From: an uncultured Collinsella sp.
Lineage (GTDB): Bacteria; Actinomycetota; Coriobacteriia; Coriobacteriales; Coriobacteriaceae
DNA: 64,000 nucleotides
NCBI GenBank assembly: GCA_900544875.1
Contig: UQWS01000001.1
Span: 186,001 to 250,000, forward strand
Direction of reading: 5' to 3'
Positions 17,998-29,562 of this stretch are shown piece by piece (the first letter of the stretch is position 1; each line of letters starts with the position of its first letter). The translations under genes were made by a program, and so were the position numbers. The notes under the pieces were generated by a model, which saw nothing but the letters and a program-made list of their open reading frames with translations, did not search any database and was not told where the DNA came from.

Positions 17998-19204
17998 AGT
18001 TGCCGTAACCTCCCCTCTCCTGGTCGCGGATAACGTGGCCGCCCTCGAGGGCGATCACGCGACGGTGCATGCTATCGACCATCTCGCGGTCGTGCGTGGC
18101 GACGATCACGGTGGTGCCGGTGCGGTTAATACGCTCGAGCAGCTTCATGATGCCCAGCGAGATCGCCGGGTCGAGGTTACCCGTGGGCTCGTCGCAGATC
18201 AGCAGCGGCGGACGGTTGACCATAGCGCGGGCGACGGCGACGCGCTGCTGCTCGCCACCGGAAAGCTGGTCGGGCAGCGAATCCATCTGATCGGCCAGAC
18301 CGACCAGACGCAGCACCTCCGGCACCTGGCTGCGAATGACGCCCTTGGGCTTGCCGATGCACTGCAGGGCAAACGCCACGTTTTCGTAGGCGGTCTTTTG
18401 CGGCAGAAGCTTAAAGTCCTGGAACACGGCGCCAATCTGGCGGCGCAGGAACGGAACCTTGCGGTTCTTGATCTTCATGAGGTCCTGACCGGCAACCAAG
18501 ATGCGGCCGCTCGTCGGCTTGACGTCGCGGTTGAGCGTCGACAGCAGCGTGGTCTTACCCGAGCCGGAATGACCGACCAGGAAGACGAACTCGCCCGGAT
18601 AGATCTCGATGTTGATGTCGTCGAGTGCAGGCTTGTTGGGCTGTGCCGGATAGATCTTGGTGACATGCTCCATAAGGATGACGGGCTCGACACCGGCCTG
18701 CTTGGCCATCTTCTTGCGGCTGGCTTGCGGATCGATGGGCGCAAACACCGACGTAAAATCGGGGTTGTTGAGCGCGTTATCGAGGCTTGCGACCTCGGCG
18801 GCCTGATCGCTCTCGACCACCGGGGCAGCAGGCTGCGTGGGATCGGGAATAGCGGCAAAGAGACCGGACTGCGCAGGCTGAGGAACCGGCGTCGCAGGGG
18901 CCATGGGGTCGGGAATGCCGGCCATGGTAGGCTGCGGCGTGGCGGCGCCAGCCTGAGGCTGCTCCACGCGAGCGGTCACGGCCTGAACGGGCTCAAAACC
19001 CGCCGTGCCGGAAAGCGCGACATCGCTGGTGGGATTGTAGGCAAAGGGATCGGATGCCGGCTGTGCCTGATCTGCCGGCTGAGCGGGAGCCTGAGCAACA
19101 GGCTGGCCCTCTGAATCCGGAGTGGCGAAACGACTGCCCTGGACGCCCGTCTGCGTCTTGGGGGCATCATCGCCCGCACCGGAGGTACGGAAGTGGTTAC
19201 CCAC
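17984..19204 (-). CDS. ftsE: Cell division ATP-binding protein FtsE with a ~170-residue disordered N-terminal extension
   Basis: The ATPase core begins near residue 172 (VEPVILMEHVTKIYP) and has Walker A GHSGSGKT at 211-218, signature LSGGEQQR and Walker B LLICDEPTGNLD; it drives FtsX. FtsE is normally about 225 aa. Here 170 residues precede the core, rich in Pro, Ala, Gln and Thr with repeated GIPDP/AIPDP motifs, and look disordered. The long form starts at GTG 19204 with a strong AAGGAG eight bases upstream, while the internal ATG at 18709, where a normal FtsE would begin, has no ribosome binding site. The extension is therefore probably real. Its role is unknown. Confidence 0.93.
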   Translation of the reverse strand: MGNHFRTSGAGDDAPKTQTGVQGSRFATPDSEGQPVAQAPAQPADQAQPASDPFAYNPTSDVALSGTAGFEPVQAVTARVEQPQAGAATPQPTMAGIPDPMAPATPVPQPAQSGLFAAIPDPTQPAAPVVESDQAAEVASLDNALNNPDFTSVFAPIDPQASRKKMAKQAGVEPVILMEHVTKIYPAQPNKPALDDINIEIYPGEFVFLVGHSGSGKTTLLSTLNRDVKPTSGRILVAGQDLMKIKNRKVPFLRRQIGAVFQDFKLLPQKTAYENVAFALQCIGKPKGVIRSQVPEVLRLVGLADQMDSLPDQLSGGEQQRVAVARAMVNRPPLLICDEPTGNLDPAISLGIMKLLERINRTGTTVIVATHDREMVDSMHRRVIALEGGHVIRDQERGGYGNYGTN

Positions 19205-19308
19205 TGGTGCTCCTTATCGTCGTGCGTTTAAACTACATGAGCGCTTTGTATTTTAGCAGCATTAGCTTTACTGCACATAAGAAGCATGGCGGGGTTTGGG
19301 TCTCACCG

Positions 19309-19434
19309 GCCGGGCGCAGGGTTACCTCCCAAATCGTCCTCGCGCATGGCCGGCATTTGTCCTGCTCCTGCGGAGCTGCGGACAAACGCCGGCCTGCGCT
19401 GCGGAAAGATTTGGGAGGTAACCCTGCGCCCGGC
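19309..19434. repeat. 126-bp nested inverted repeat (27-bp perfect arms)
   Basis: The outer arms at 19309-19335 and 19408-19434 are perfect 27-bp inverted copies. Inner arms at 19349-19362 and 19380-19393 match 13 of 14, and CTCCTGCGGAG forms a further small dyad at the centre. The element would fold into a long hairpin or cruciform. It lies in the 450-bp gap between split transketolase and ftsE, where I see no gene. It has no transposase and no second copy in the window. Confidence 0.9.
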
Positions 19435-19571
19435 CTGCGGCTACTATGGGGCCGACGCACCAACTTGAGATGCTGCGCATACAAAGTTGGAAGGGTCTGA
19501 ATTGCACTTTGTTGGGATGGGCCCGTTTCCCCATGGGAACTTTGCTTGGCAGGACTCTAATTTAAATTCAG

Positions 19572-19608
19572 CATAAACAGGGGCGCCCTCTTTGAGGACG
19601 CCCCTGTT
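19572..19608 (-). terminator. Intrinsic terminator of the transketolase operon
   Basis: AACAGGGGCG and CGCCCCTGTT pair across a 13-base loop that can itself pair (TCCTC/GAGG), and the minus strand continues TTTATG. It lies 46 bp after the transketolase stop codon. Confidence 0.8.
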
Positions 19609-19654
19609 CTGGCTTGTTTGCGGTTGTCGAAGCGATGCTTTGCCTCGTCTTGCC

Positions 19655-20596
19655 CTAGGCCAAGAACTCCTTGGTGGTCGCCACGATGTTGGCGGCGTCC
19701 AGGCCGTACTTGTGCAGGAGCTCGGCACCCGGGCCGGACTCGCCGAAGGTGTCGTTGACACCGATCTTCTTGAGCGGCGTCGGGCACTGCTCACACAGGA
19801 CGTCGGCAACGGCGCTGCCCAGGCCACCGATCACAGAGTGCTCCTCGACGGTCACGACGTGGCCGGTCTTGGTGGCGCTCTTGACGATCAGGTCGGCATC
19901 GATGGGCTTGATGGTGTGCATGTTGATGACCTCGGCGTCGATGCCCTCGGCAGCGAGCTGCTCGGCGGCCTCGAGAGCCTCGCCGACCATCAGGCCGCAG
20001 GCGATGATGGTCACATCGGCGCCCTCGCGCATGACAATGCCCTTGCCCAACTCGAACTTGTAGGTCTCGGGGTCGTTGATAACCGGCGAGGCCAAACGGG
20101 CGAAGCGCATGTACACCGGACCGTCGCACTCGTAGGCGGCGCGCGTCACGGCGCGGGCCTCCACGTCGTCGGCGGGAACAATTACGGTCATGCCGGGGAT
20201 GACGCGCATGAGGGCGATATCCTCGCAGCACTGGTGCGTGGCGCCGTCCTCGCCCACCGAGATGCCGGCGTGCGTGGCACCGATCTTAACGTTGAGGTGC
20301 GGGTAGCCGATGGAGTTGCGGACCTGCTCAAAGGCGCGACCGGCAGCGAACATGGCAAAGGTACTCGCGAAGGCAACACGACCAGTGGTCGCGATACCGG
20401 CGGCGACGCCCATCAGGTTGCTCTCGGCGATACCCACGTCGAAGAAGCGGTCGGGGCAAGCGGCCTTAAACTTACCGGTCTGCGTGGCGGCGGCCAGGTC
20501 GGCGTCGAGGACCACAAAGTCATCGTGCTCGTTGGCGAGCTCGACGAGGGCCTCGCCGTAGCTTACACGCGTGGCGATTTTCTTGACGTCTGCCAT
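19655..20596 (-). CDS. Transketolase, C-terminal subunit
   Basis: A 313-aa protein equal to the pyrimidine-binding and C-terminal domains of transketolase/DXS-type enzymes: SYGEALVELANEHDDFVVLDADLA at the start, DVGIAESNLMGVAAGIA around residue 55, GEDGATHQCCEDIALMR near 110, and a C-terminal domain with HVVTVEEHSVIGGLGSAV. It acts with the N-terminal subunit to transfer two-carbon units in the non-oxidative pentose phosphate pathway. The ATG at 20596 follows GAGGAG. The gene begins one base after the upstream subunit stops, so expression is tightly coupled. Confidence 0.94.
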   Translation of the reverse strand: MADVKKIATRVSYGEALVELANEHDDFVVLDADLAAATQTGKFKAACPDRFFDVGIAESNLMGVAAGIATTGRVAFASTFAMFAAGRAFEQVRNSIGYPHLNVKIGATHAGISVGEDGATHQCCEDIALMRVIPGMTVIVPADDVEARAVTRAAYECDGPVYMRFARLASPVINDPETYKFELGKGIVMREGADVTIIACGLMVGEALEAAEQLAAEGIDAEVINMHTIKPIDADLIVKSATKTGHVVTVEEHSVIGGLGSAVADVLCEQCPTPLKKIGVNDTFGESGPGAELLHKYGLDAANIVATTKEFLA

Positions 20597-20597
20597 C

Positions 20598-21428
20598 CTA
20601 GAGCTCCTCTCCGGCGGCCGTGAGCTCTGCCATGGCCTGCTCAAACTGTTCATCGTTGGGGGCCTTGCCGTGCCAACCAACCTGGTTCTCCATAAAGGAC
20701 ACGCCCTTGCCCTTTGTGGTCTCGGCGATAATGGCGGTCGGCTGCCCCTTGGTGGCGCGAGCCTCGGCAAAGGCGGCGCGGATCTGGTCGAAGTCGTTGC
20801 CGTCGGCGAGCTCAACCACATGGAACTTAAAGGCGCGGAACTTGTCGGCGAGCGGCATGGGGTCGTTGACCTCCTCGACGGGACCGTCGATCTGCAGGCC
20901 GTTGTGGTCGACGATCACACAGAGGTTGTCGAGCTGCTGGTTGCCGGCAAACATGGCGGCCTCCCAGACCTGGCCCTCCTCGCTCTCGCCATCGCCCAGC
21001 AGGGCGTACGTGCGATAAGTATCGCCCCAGTGCTTGGCGGCAACGGCCATGCCCACGGCGGCGGAGATGCCCTGGCCGAGCGAACCGGTGGACATGTCAA
21101 CGCCCGGGGTGTCGTTCATGTTGGGATGGCCCTGCAGGTGGCTGCCGATATGGCGCAGCGTCTCGAGGTCCTCCTTGGGGAAGAACCCGCACTCGGCGAG
21201 CACGGCGTACAGGCCCGGAGCGCAATGGCCCTTGGAGAGCACAAAACGATCGCGGTCGGCCTTGCGGGGATCGGCCGGGTCGACGTTCATTTCCTCAAAG
21301 TACAGATAGGTCATGATGTCGGCAGCGCCGAGCGAACCGCCCGGATGGCCGGACTTGGCAGCGTGCACGCCGGTGACGATGCCCTTCCTTACCTCGTTGG
21401 CAACCTTTTTGAGCTCTTCGTCGCTCAT
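20598..21428 (-). CDS. Transketolase, N-terminal subunit (thiamine diphosphate-binding half)
   Basis: A 276-aa half-enzyme holding the diphosphate-binding domain: GVHAAKSGHPGGSLGAADIMTYLYF near residue 20, then SKGHCAPGLYA, GSLGQGISAAVGMA and the metal/TDP motif LLGDGESEEGQVWEAAMFA through NLCVIVDHNGLQIDG. The first half of single-chain transketolases aligns with it. The ATG at 21428 follows AAAGGAAGG. Split transketolases are common in anaerobes and archaea. The two genes form an operon ending at the terminator near 19590. Confidence 0.95.
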   Translation of the reverse strand: MSDEELKKVANEVRKGIVTGVHAAKSGHPGGSLGAADIMTYLYFEEMNVDPADPRKADRDRFVLSKGHCAPGLYAVLAECGFFPKEDLETLRHIGSHLQGHPNMNDTPGVDMSTGSLGQGISAAVGMAVAAKHWGDTYRTYALLGDGESEEGQVWEAAMFAGNQQLDNLCVIVDHNGLQIDGPVEEVNDPMPLADKFRAFKFHVVELADGNDFDQIRAAFAEARATKGQPTAIIAETTKGKGVSFMENQVGWHGKAPNDEQFEQAMAELTAAGEEL

Positions 21429-21635
21429 TGTGCCTTCCTTTCATCCTCATTAGACAAAATGCGCACGGCACCGAAGGTAATCCCAACACAGCCGCAATGC
21501 ACGTACGTCATTCATTATGCTGGAAACTGATGGCTTTACCAGAGTTTTTATCATTATTTGAACAATTTAGCAGGCAGAACCGCTGATGAAACGGTTTATC
21601 AATGTGAACGTCTTTTGGATGGAACGCGGTCGCCC

Positions 21636-22526
21636 CTACGCGCTAATGTCCTTGAATCCCTCGCCGAAGGCTTCCGTAACGTCAGCGACCGTCACAATGG
21701 CGTGAGGATCGCGCTCACGCACGATCGTCTTGAGGGTATTGAGCTCTCGACGGCTCACGATGACCATAATCACCGGCTTCTCGGCACCCGAATACATGCC
21801 AGTCGCCTTAAACTTGGTACAACCACGACCCAGGCCATACATGATATCGGCGGCGATATCAGGGAACTTGTCCGAGATGATGAGTACCATACGGCGTTTG
21901 TTGCCACCATCGACCACGGCATCGATCACGTAGCCGCTAATGACCATCGAAAGGCCTGCATATAGTGCATTTTCGATTGAAAAGACCGGAGCCGACAGCG
22001 CGCATACGGCAACATCGATCGCCATGACGGTCGAGCCCACGGGCAGCGAGGTATTACGCGAGATGATTTGGCCAATCGTGTCCGAGCCGCCGGTGTTGGC
22101 GCCGGCGCGCAGCACCATGCCGTAACCGATGCCTGTAATAATGCCGCCCCACATAGCGGGCAGCATCAGATCGGCATGTGCCAGCGGCGCCACAAACGGA
22201 GCGAACAGGTCGGTGAAAAAGCCCAGCAGCACAAAGCCCGTCGCCGTCTGCACCACGTAGAACATGCCGCCCTCGCGCATAACGACCAGCAGCAGCAAGG
22301 CGTTCATCACGATCGTCTGAATACCAACGGGAAGCGATAGACCGCGCGATGCGCCGACCGCCTGGATAATGGTGGCAAGGCCCGTAACGCCACCGGCAGC
22401 AAGGCCGTTGGGAATCAAAAACAGGTCGGTCGCAATAGCGGCCAGAGCGCACCCCAACATAATCTGGGGCAGGTCGTGAAAGAAGTTCATCGAAAGAATG
22501 CGCTTAATGTCCAGACGATATGCCAT
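21636..22526 (-). CDS. YitT-family membrane protein (DUF161/DUF2179)
   Basis: A 296-aa protein with five or six hydrophobic helices in the first 200 residues (such as ALAAIATDLFLIPNGLAAGGVTGLATII) and a soluble C-terminal DUF2179 domain (MYSGAEKPVIMVIVSRRELNTLKTIVRERDPHAIVTVADVTEAFGEGF). AGANTGGSDTIGQI is a family signature. The function is not established; the C-terminal domain may bind a small ligand. The ATG at 22526 follows GGGAGG. It lies after the prfB terminator and is probably transcribed alone. Confidence 0.9.
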   Translation of the reverse strand: MAYRLDIKRILSMNFFHDLPQIMLGCALAAIATDLFLIPNGLAAGGVTGLATIIQAVGASRGLSLPVGIQTIVMNALLLLVVMREGGMFYVVQTATGFVLLGFFTDLFAPFVAPLAHADLMLPAMWGGIITGIGYGMVLRAGANTGGSDTIGQIISRNTSLPVGSTVMAIDVAVCALSAPVFSIENALYAGLSMVISGYVIDAVVDGGNKRRMVLIISDKFPDIAADIMYGLGRGCTKFKATGMYSGAEKPVIMVIVSRRELNTLKTIVRERDPHAIVTVADVTEAFGEGFKDISA

Positions 22527-22537
22527 GCTGCCTCCCT

Positions 22538-22569
22538 CAAAAAAGCGCACCCAAACGGATGCGCTTCGA
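22538..22569 (-). terminator. Intrinsic terminator of secA-prfB
   Basis: On the minus strand AAGCGCATCC, loop GTTT and GGGTGCGCTT are followed by TTTT. It ends only 12 bp before the YitT start codon. The same core, GCATCC-GTTT-GGGTGC, is used in the rpmE terminator. Confidence 0.85.
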
Positions 22570-22691
22570 ACTTCTTGCTGTATTCGATTCTACCGATTCG
22601 CCGGACAAAAACCACCCCTGCGCAGGGTTTATTCCGGATACAAACCCGTCCAACCGTTGGGCTTAGCATCGGCTTGAAGCCGCCCGATGTT

Positions 22692-23839
22692 TTAGATCTC
22701 CGAGCCTTCTGCATCGGCGTTGCCGGTGGCCCAGCGATGATAGCCAATAACAAACGGGTCCAGGTCGCCATCGTCAAGAACGGCCTCGACATTGCTGGTC
22801 TCCACACCCGAGCGCAGATCCTTGACCATCTGGTACGGGTAGAGCACGTAGCTGCGAATCTGGTTGCCAAAACCGATCGTGGTTTTGGGTCCGCGAATCT
22901 CATCGAGCGCCTCGGCGCGCTTCTCGAGCTCAATCTCGTACAGGCGAGCCTTGAGGATCTGCATGCACGCGGCCTTGTTCTGGATCTGGCTGCGCTCGTT
23001 TTGGCAGGTAACCACAATGCCGCTGGGAAAATGCGTCACGCGCACGGCGGAGTCGGTGGTGTTGACACCCTGACCGCCCGGGCCGCTCGCGTGGTACACG
23101 TCCACGCGGATGTCGTCGGGGTTGATCTCGATATCGATATCGTCGGGCAGCACCGGAATGACCTCGACGCCGGCAAACGTGGTCTGGCGGCGCTTCTTGT
23201 CGTCGGTGGGGCTAATGCGCACCAGGCGGTGGACACCGGCCTCGGCGCGAAGCATGCCAAAAGCATCCTTGCCTTCGACGGTAAAGGTCGCGCGATCAAT
23301 GCCAATGACCTCGGCCGCGGGGCAATCGTTGATGGTGACCTTCCAACCGCGGCGCTGGCAGTACTTCATGTACATCTTAAAGAGCATGAAGGTCCAATCC
23401 TGGGCCTCCAAACCACCCTGCCCGGGCTTGATGGTCACAATCGCGTCGCCATGGTCGAACTCCCCGGTAAACCAGCTCGCAAGCTCAAGCTCGTCGATGG
23501 CGCGGGCCAGGCGTTCTGCCGTAGCGGCAGCCTCCTCGCGCAATGCGACGGCGTCGGGGTCATCCCCCATCTCCTCGGCAAGCTCCAGCGCAGCGCGGGC
23601 ATCGGAAAGCTCGCCGCGCGCGGTGTCCACGGCAGCGATATCTTCCTTGGTGCGCGCGATCTCCTCCATCGTGGCGCGAGCGGCATCGGCGTCGTCCCAA
23701 AAGCCCGGGGCGACGCTTTTGGCCTCGAGCTCCGTTACGCGGGTGCGCTTCTCGTCCAAATGGAGGTACGACTCAACCTCACCGAGCCGGTCCGCAAACG
23801 CGTCCAGCTCGGCGGGCGTTACCTCTAAAGCCTCAGCCA

Positions 23840-23840
<1 letters not shown>
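22692..23840 (-). CDS. prfB: Peptide chain release factor 2
   Basis: A 382-aa class I release factor. The catalytic GGQ is at 255-257 (ASGPGGQGVNTTDSAVR). The codon-recognition tripeptide, SPF in E. coli RF2, reads SPT here (residues 210-212, RISPTDDKKRRQTTF). RF2 reads UAA and UGA. The frame is uninterrupted from the ATG at 23840, so the programmed UGA frameshift found in many prfB genes is absent. The start overlaps the secA stop as TAATG, so the two are translationally coupled, as is common for secA-prfB. The Thr in place of Phe is the only unusual residue noted. Confidence 0.95.
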
Positions 23841-26647
<2,807 letters not shown>

Positions 26648-26776
26648 GTTGTTTTCCTTTTTGGCCATCGCCCGTGCCATGCAGCCCCGAGCGAGTTAAA
26701 CACAGATAGTTGTACTTTAGCCAAACAGGGCGCACCCTATGCGGTCGACCTCAACCGCCACGTAATAACTACGACC

Positions 26777-26807
26777 AACCTGCCAAAAAGGGACTGGTTT
26801 ATTTTTG
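26777..26807. repeat. Hairpin repeat family 3, copy 2
   Basis: AACCTGCCAAAAAGGGACTG continues to TTTATTTTTG, matching the first copy at 14648-14686 over about 30 bases with one internal change (ACTG for ACAG). The right arm is degenerate (GCTGCTTTT), so it pairs less well. It lies about 130 bp upstream of secA. Confidence 0.65.
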
Positions 26808-26843
26808 CTGCTTTTATCTGGGAAAACGCCGTCTCTCTGCCAT

Positions 26844-26910
26844 TTGGTGCAAGCCAACCTGTCCCCTCCGCACCAATCTGGTGCAATGAGGACGAGCTAG
26901 CTTGCACCAA
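26844..26910. repeat. 67-bp nested inverted repeat upstream of secA
   Basis: TTGGTGCAAGC (26844-26854) is inverted perfectly at 26900-26910. A second perfect dyad, GCACCA-ATC-TGGTGC (26870-26884), lies inside. All four arms share GGTGCA or its complement, so alternative pairings are possible. Nothing else is seen in the 342-bp gap between rpmE and secA except repeat family 3 and the rpmE terminator. Confidence 0.75.
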
Positions 26911-26911
26911 T

Positions 26912-26953
26912 AAAAAGAAAAGGGCCGCGCACCCAAACGGATGCACGGCCCTT
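26912..26953 (-). terminator. Intrinsic terminator of rpmE
   Basis: A long GC-rich stem on the minus strand (AAGGGCCGTGCATCC, loop GTTT, GGGTGCGCGGCCCTT) is followed by TTCTTTTT, 36 bp after the rpmE stop codon. Confidence 0.9.
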
Positions 26954-26988
26954 ATGCCATGAATGCGAGCGATTCCGCGGCGAGCTAT

Positions 26989-27414
26989 TTACTCAGCAGC
27001 CTCGGTGGTCTCGGCCTCGGCCGCGGCCTGGTCGACGGGAGCCTCTGCGGGAGCCTCGGCGGCCTGCTTGGCAGCCTCCTCGGCAAACTTAGCGGCACGC
27101 TTAGCCTTCTCGGCAGCCTTAGCCTCAGCGGCGGCCTTGCGAGCGGCCTCGGCCTCAGCAGCCTTGGCGGCCTTGGCAGCCTTGGCCTCCTCGGCCTTCT
27201 TGAGCTGGGCGGCAGCGGCGCCACCGAACTTGTCGGCGAAGCGCTGGACGCGTCCACCGGTGTCGACGAACTTCTGCTGGCCGGTGTAGAACGGGTGGCA
27301 CTCGTTGCAAAGCTCAACCTTCATCTCGGACACGGTAGCGTGCGTCTTGAAGGTGTTGCCGCAGGAGCACGTCACCGTGCACTCGACATACTGGGGATGG
27401 ATACCCTGCTTCAT
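26989..27414 (-). CDS. rpmE: Ribosomal protein bL31 with a long Ala/Lys/Glu-rich C-terminal tail
   Basis: The first 70 residues are a normal zinc-type bL31: [20 protein letters not shown], with cysteines at about 12, 16 and 18, [10 protein letters not shown] near 36-45 and the [10 protein letters not shown] end. It is followed by about 70 residues built almost only from Ala, Lys, Glu and Arg (coiled or disordered), ending [17 protein letters not shown]. Most bL31 proteins stop near residue 70-90. The tail has intact frame and typical codon use. The gene is monocistronic and has a structured leader that probably gives autoregulation. Confidence 0.95.
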   Translation of the reverse strand: MKQGIHPQYVECTVTCSCGNTFKTHATVSEMKVELCNECHPFYTGQQKFVDTGGRVQRFADKFGGAAAAQLKKAEEAKAAKAAKAAEAEAARKAAAEAKAAEKAKRAAKFAEEAAKQAAEAPAEAPVDQAAAEAETTEAAE

Positions 27415-27420
27415 GGTAGG

Positions 27421-27485
27421 ACTCCTTATTGGTCAGGCGCTGGTTACCGATCAGCGCATAAGGCGTCTTGGTTTCCGACCAAGAC
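27421..27485 (-). promoter_or_regulatory. Structured rpmE leader, probable L31 autoregulatory element
   Basis: The 70 bases before rpmE form two hairpins. One is GTCTTGGT/ACCAAGAC (27465-27472 with 27478-27485). The other is GCGCTG/CAGCGC (27437-27442 with 27452-27457), enclosed by CCTTAT/ATAAGG (27424-27429 with 27458-27463), which buries the AAGGAG ribosome binding site. Ribosomal-protein leaders upstream of L31 have been described in Actinobacteria and Coriobacteria; that this is a member is inference from position and structure. Confidence 0.6.
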
Positions 27486-27600
27486 AACAAACTCGGCTAT
27501 GGTACCACGGCGCCGCGTGTCCCACAAAAGGTTCACGGTCTTTTAAGCACAACATGAGCTGGCCCTTGAATATCAACTTCATCCGAACACTCCCCCACAT

Positions 27601-29409
27601 TCATCCTTCGTATGTATCGAGGTATTCCTGCTTGAGCGTCTGCGAGGACGACTTGATCTTTTCCACGAGCGTGCCGGCCTCGATGAAGTAGAACGAGTTG
27701 GTGAGGTCTGCCAGGTCGTCGAGCAGATGGCTTGAAATGAGCACGCTTCGTCCCCGCGCCACTTCGCTGCGCATCGCGTCGCAGGAGGTTTTCCGTTTTC
27801 CCGGATCGAGGCCGTTCAGCGGTTCATCGAGGATGAGGTACGGGCAATCGGTCGCTATCGCCATGGCAAGCTTTACCTGCTGCTTCATTCCTGTCGAGAG
27901 TTTACGGGTCGGCTTGTCGAGATATGGGGAGATTCCGAGGGAGCTGCAGAGCGAGTCGATGTCGGTGGCCGATTTCCACGCCTCCCTAACGAAAGCAAGG
28001 TGCTCGAGGGCTGATAGCGTGGGGTAGAGATCCGTGCCGCCTGAAGAGCTCAGGTAGACGAGTTCTGCGAATTCGGCTGATTGACGTTGGCTGATTCCGT
28101 CTGCCGCCAGGCTTCCCGAGCGGATACGGGTGGGAAATTGGCCCGACAGCGCTTCAAGAAAGGTGGTTTTCCCCGAGCCGTTGGGAGCAATGAGGCCCGC
28201 CGCCGTTCCCGGGCTCAAGAAAAGCGATCCGATTGAAAGTATCGTCGTGCTTCCGTATCCCACGCTCACGTCCAGAAGCTCGAGCCCATGGTGCTTTTTC
28301 GCGGGTTCAGACTGTTTGGGCGAACGTGCCACGACGGCGCCGACCGCAAAAAAGACCGCGACGTATATCAGGGCCACGGCAAGCATCGATGCACCGCTTG
28401 AACCGGAGCCAATGAATTCTGTTGGGAAGCATCCTACGTAACCCGTTGCCTCGATAGGCGAGAATACGGCCAGCGGCAGGAGATTGAGCGCGGCGTTATG
28501 CTCCAGTGCGGAATCGGACAGTAACGGGAATACCGGGGCCGCGACAAGCAGCGCGGAGGCAAGGGGGCCTGCGAGGACGCGCCTCGTTGCGGTCGATAGG
28601 ACGACGGAACAAACGGATATTAAGGTTCCGCCCGCAAGAAGCGCGATAAGCAGGGCTGTGAAGACGTTTCCCGCAGTCGTGGTGGTAAGCGCGCCGTCAT
28701 GGAAGAAGGAGATCGGGTACCCAATTTGCCCGAAGCCGTTTAGGGCCAAGGCGTAAATGCCCCCGGGTGCAAGGCCGGCGAGGAGCATCGCGGTCCCCGC
28801 GGCGATTATCGAAAACACGATCTGGATAAGGCGCCGGAATTTGGGCACGGGCGCCTTTGCCGCCAGGGTCCCGGGCCTTGTGGCGCCGAGCACGAGTATC
28901 GACGAGAGAAGGAAGGGGATGAAGGGAAGGAAAGACGGCGCCGTGGCAATGGCGTAAGGCAGGAAGGAAAGGAATGGCAGGTCGTTTGCGGAGGCCGGGA
29001 TATCCGTGATGCCGGAACTGCTCAGAGCACGGCAATATGCGAGCGCCGCGTCATTGGTCTCTCGGTCTCCCACGATGGATCCGGATTGGAAGCCTTCGTC
29101 CATGAGCGCGTAGTAGCTCTCGGCAGAATCGAGAAAGGCGGCGTCGGTTTGAGCGGCAAGGGCGGCGTTCGCGTATCTTGCAAGCTCCGCGTCGACTTGC
29201 TGCTCTGGAGATAGGTCTATGCCGCTGGCCTGGGGTGCGCGCGTATTGAATGCGTCGACAAAGCTCTGCATGCCCTGCTTCATAAAGAAGGGCCCGTAGA
29301 TGGGTGAATTGAACGCAATGGGGACGGAGAAGGCTGCAGCGAGAACGAGCGTACAAATCCATACGGCCTTGTCTCTTAGGATTAGTTTGAGAAGAAGTCG
29401 ACAGTACAT
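27601..29409 (-). CDS. ABC transporter with membrane domain fused to its ATPase, 602 aa
   Basis: The N-terminal part has one helix (VWICTLVLAAAFSVPIAF), an extracytoplasmic stretch of about 110 residues, and five or six helices up to about 365, including NGFGQIGYPISFF. The C-terminal 220 residues are an ABC ATPase: Walker A APNGSGKT near residue 405, signature LSTGMKQQV, Walker B LILDEPLNGLDP and H-loop SSHLLDD. The membrane part resembles the two permease units of the protein encoded at 30309-32525, sharing NGxGxxxYP. The substrate is unknown. It lies 153 bp after the separate ATPase gene on the same strand and may be in the same unit. Confidence 0.85.
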   Translation of the reverse strand: MYCRLLLKLILRDKAVWICTLVLAAAFSVPIAFNSPIYGPFFMKQGMQSFVDAFNTRAPQASGIDLSPEQQVDAELARYANAALAAQTDAAFLDSAESYYALMDEGFQSGSIVGDRETNDAALAYCRALSSSGITDIPASANDLPFLSFLPYAIATAPSFLPFIPFLLSSILVLGATRPGTLAAKAPVPKFRRLIQIVFSIIAAGTAMLLAGLAPGGIYALALNGFGQIGYPISFFHDGALTTTTAGNVFTALLIALLAGGTLISVCSVVLSTATRRVLAGPLASALLVAAPVFPLLSDSALEHNAALNLLPLAVFSPIEATGYVGCFPTEFIGSGSSGASMLAVALIYVAVFFAVGAVVARSPKQSEPAKKHHGLELLDVSVGYGSTTILSIGSLFLSPGTAAGLIAPNGSGKTTFLEALSGQFPTRIRSGSLAADGISQRQSAEFAELVYLSSSGGTDLYPTLSALEHLAFVREAWKSATDIDSLCSSLGISPYLDKPTRKLSTGMKQQVKLAMAIATDCPYLILDEPLNGLDPGKRKTSCDAMRSEVARGRSVLISSHLLDDLADLTNSFYFIEAGTLVEKIKSSSQTLKQEYLDTYEG

Positions 29410-29562
29410 TTAGAAGCACCTACACTCCTCAAAGCATCGTTAGATTAATGATGACAGACCGAATGAAGATACGTGCGACGGGGGCGAGGCGAATGGCTGA
29501 GCGGTATCGATATGCGGGTTCAACGGTATCACATTGACCACATAGATTTTTAACTTGCATTT

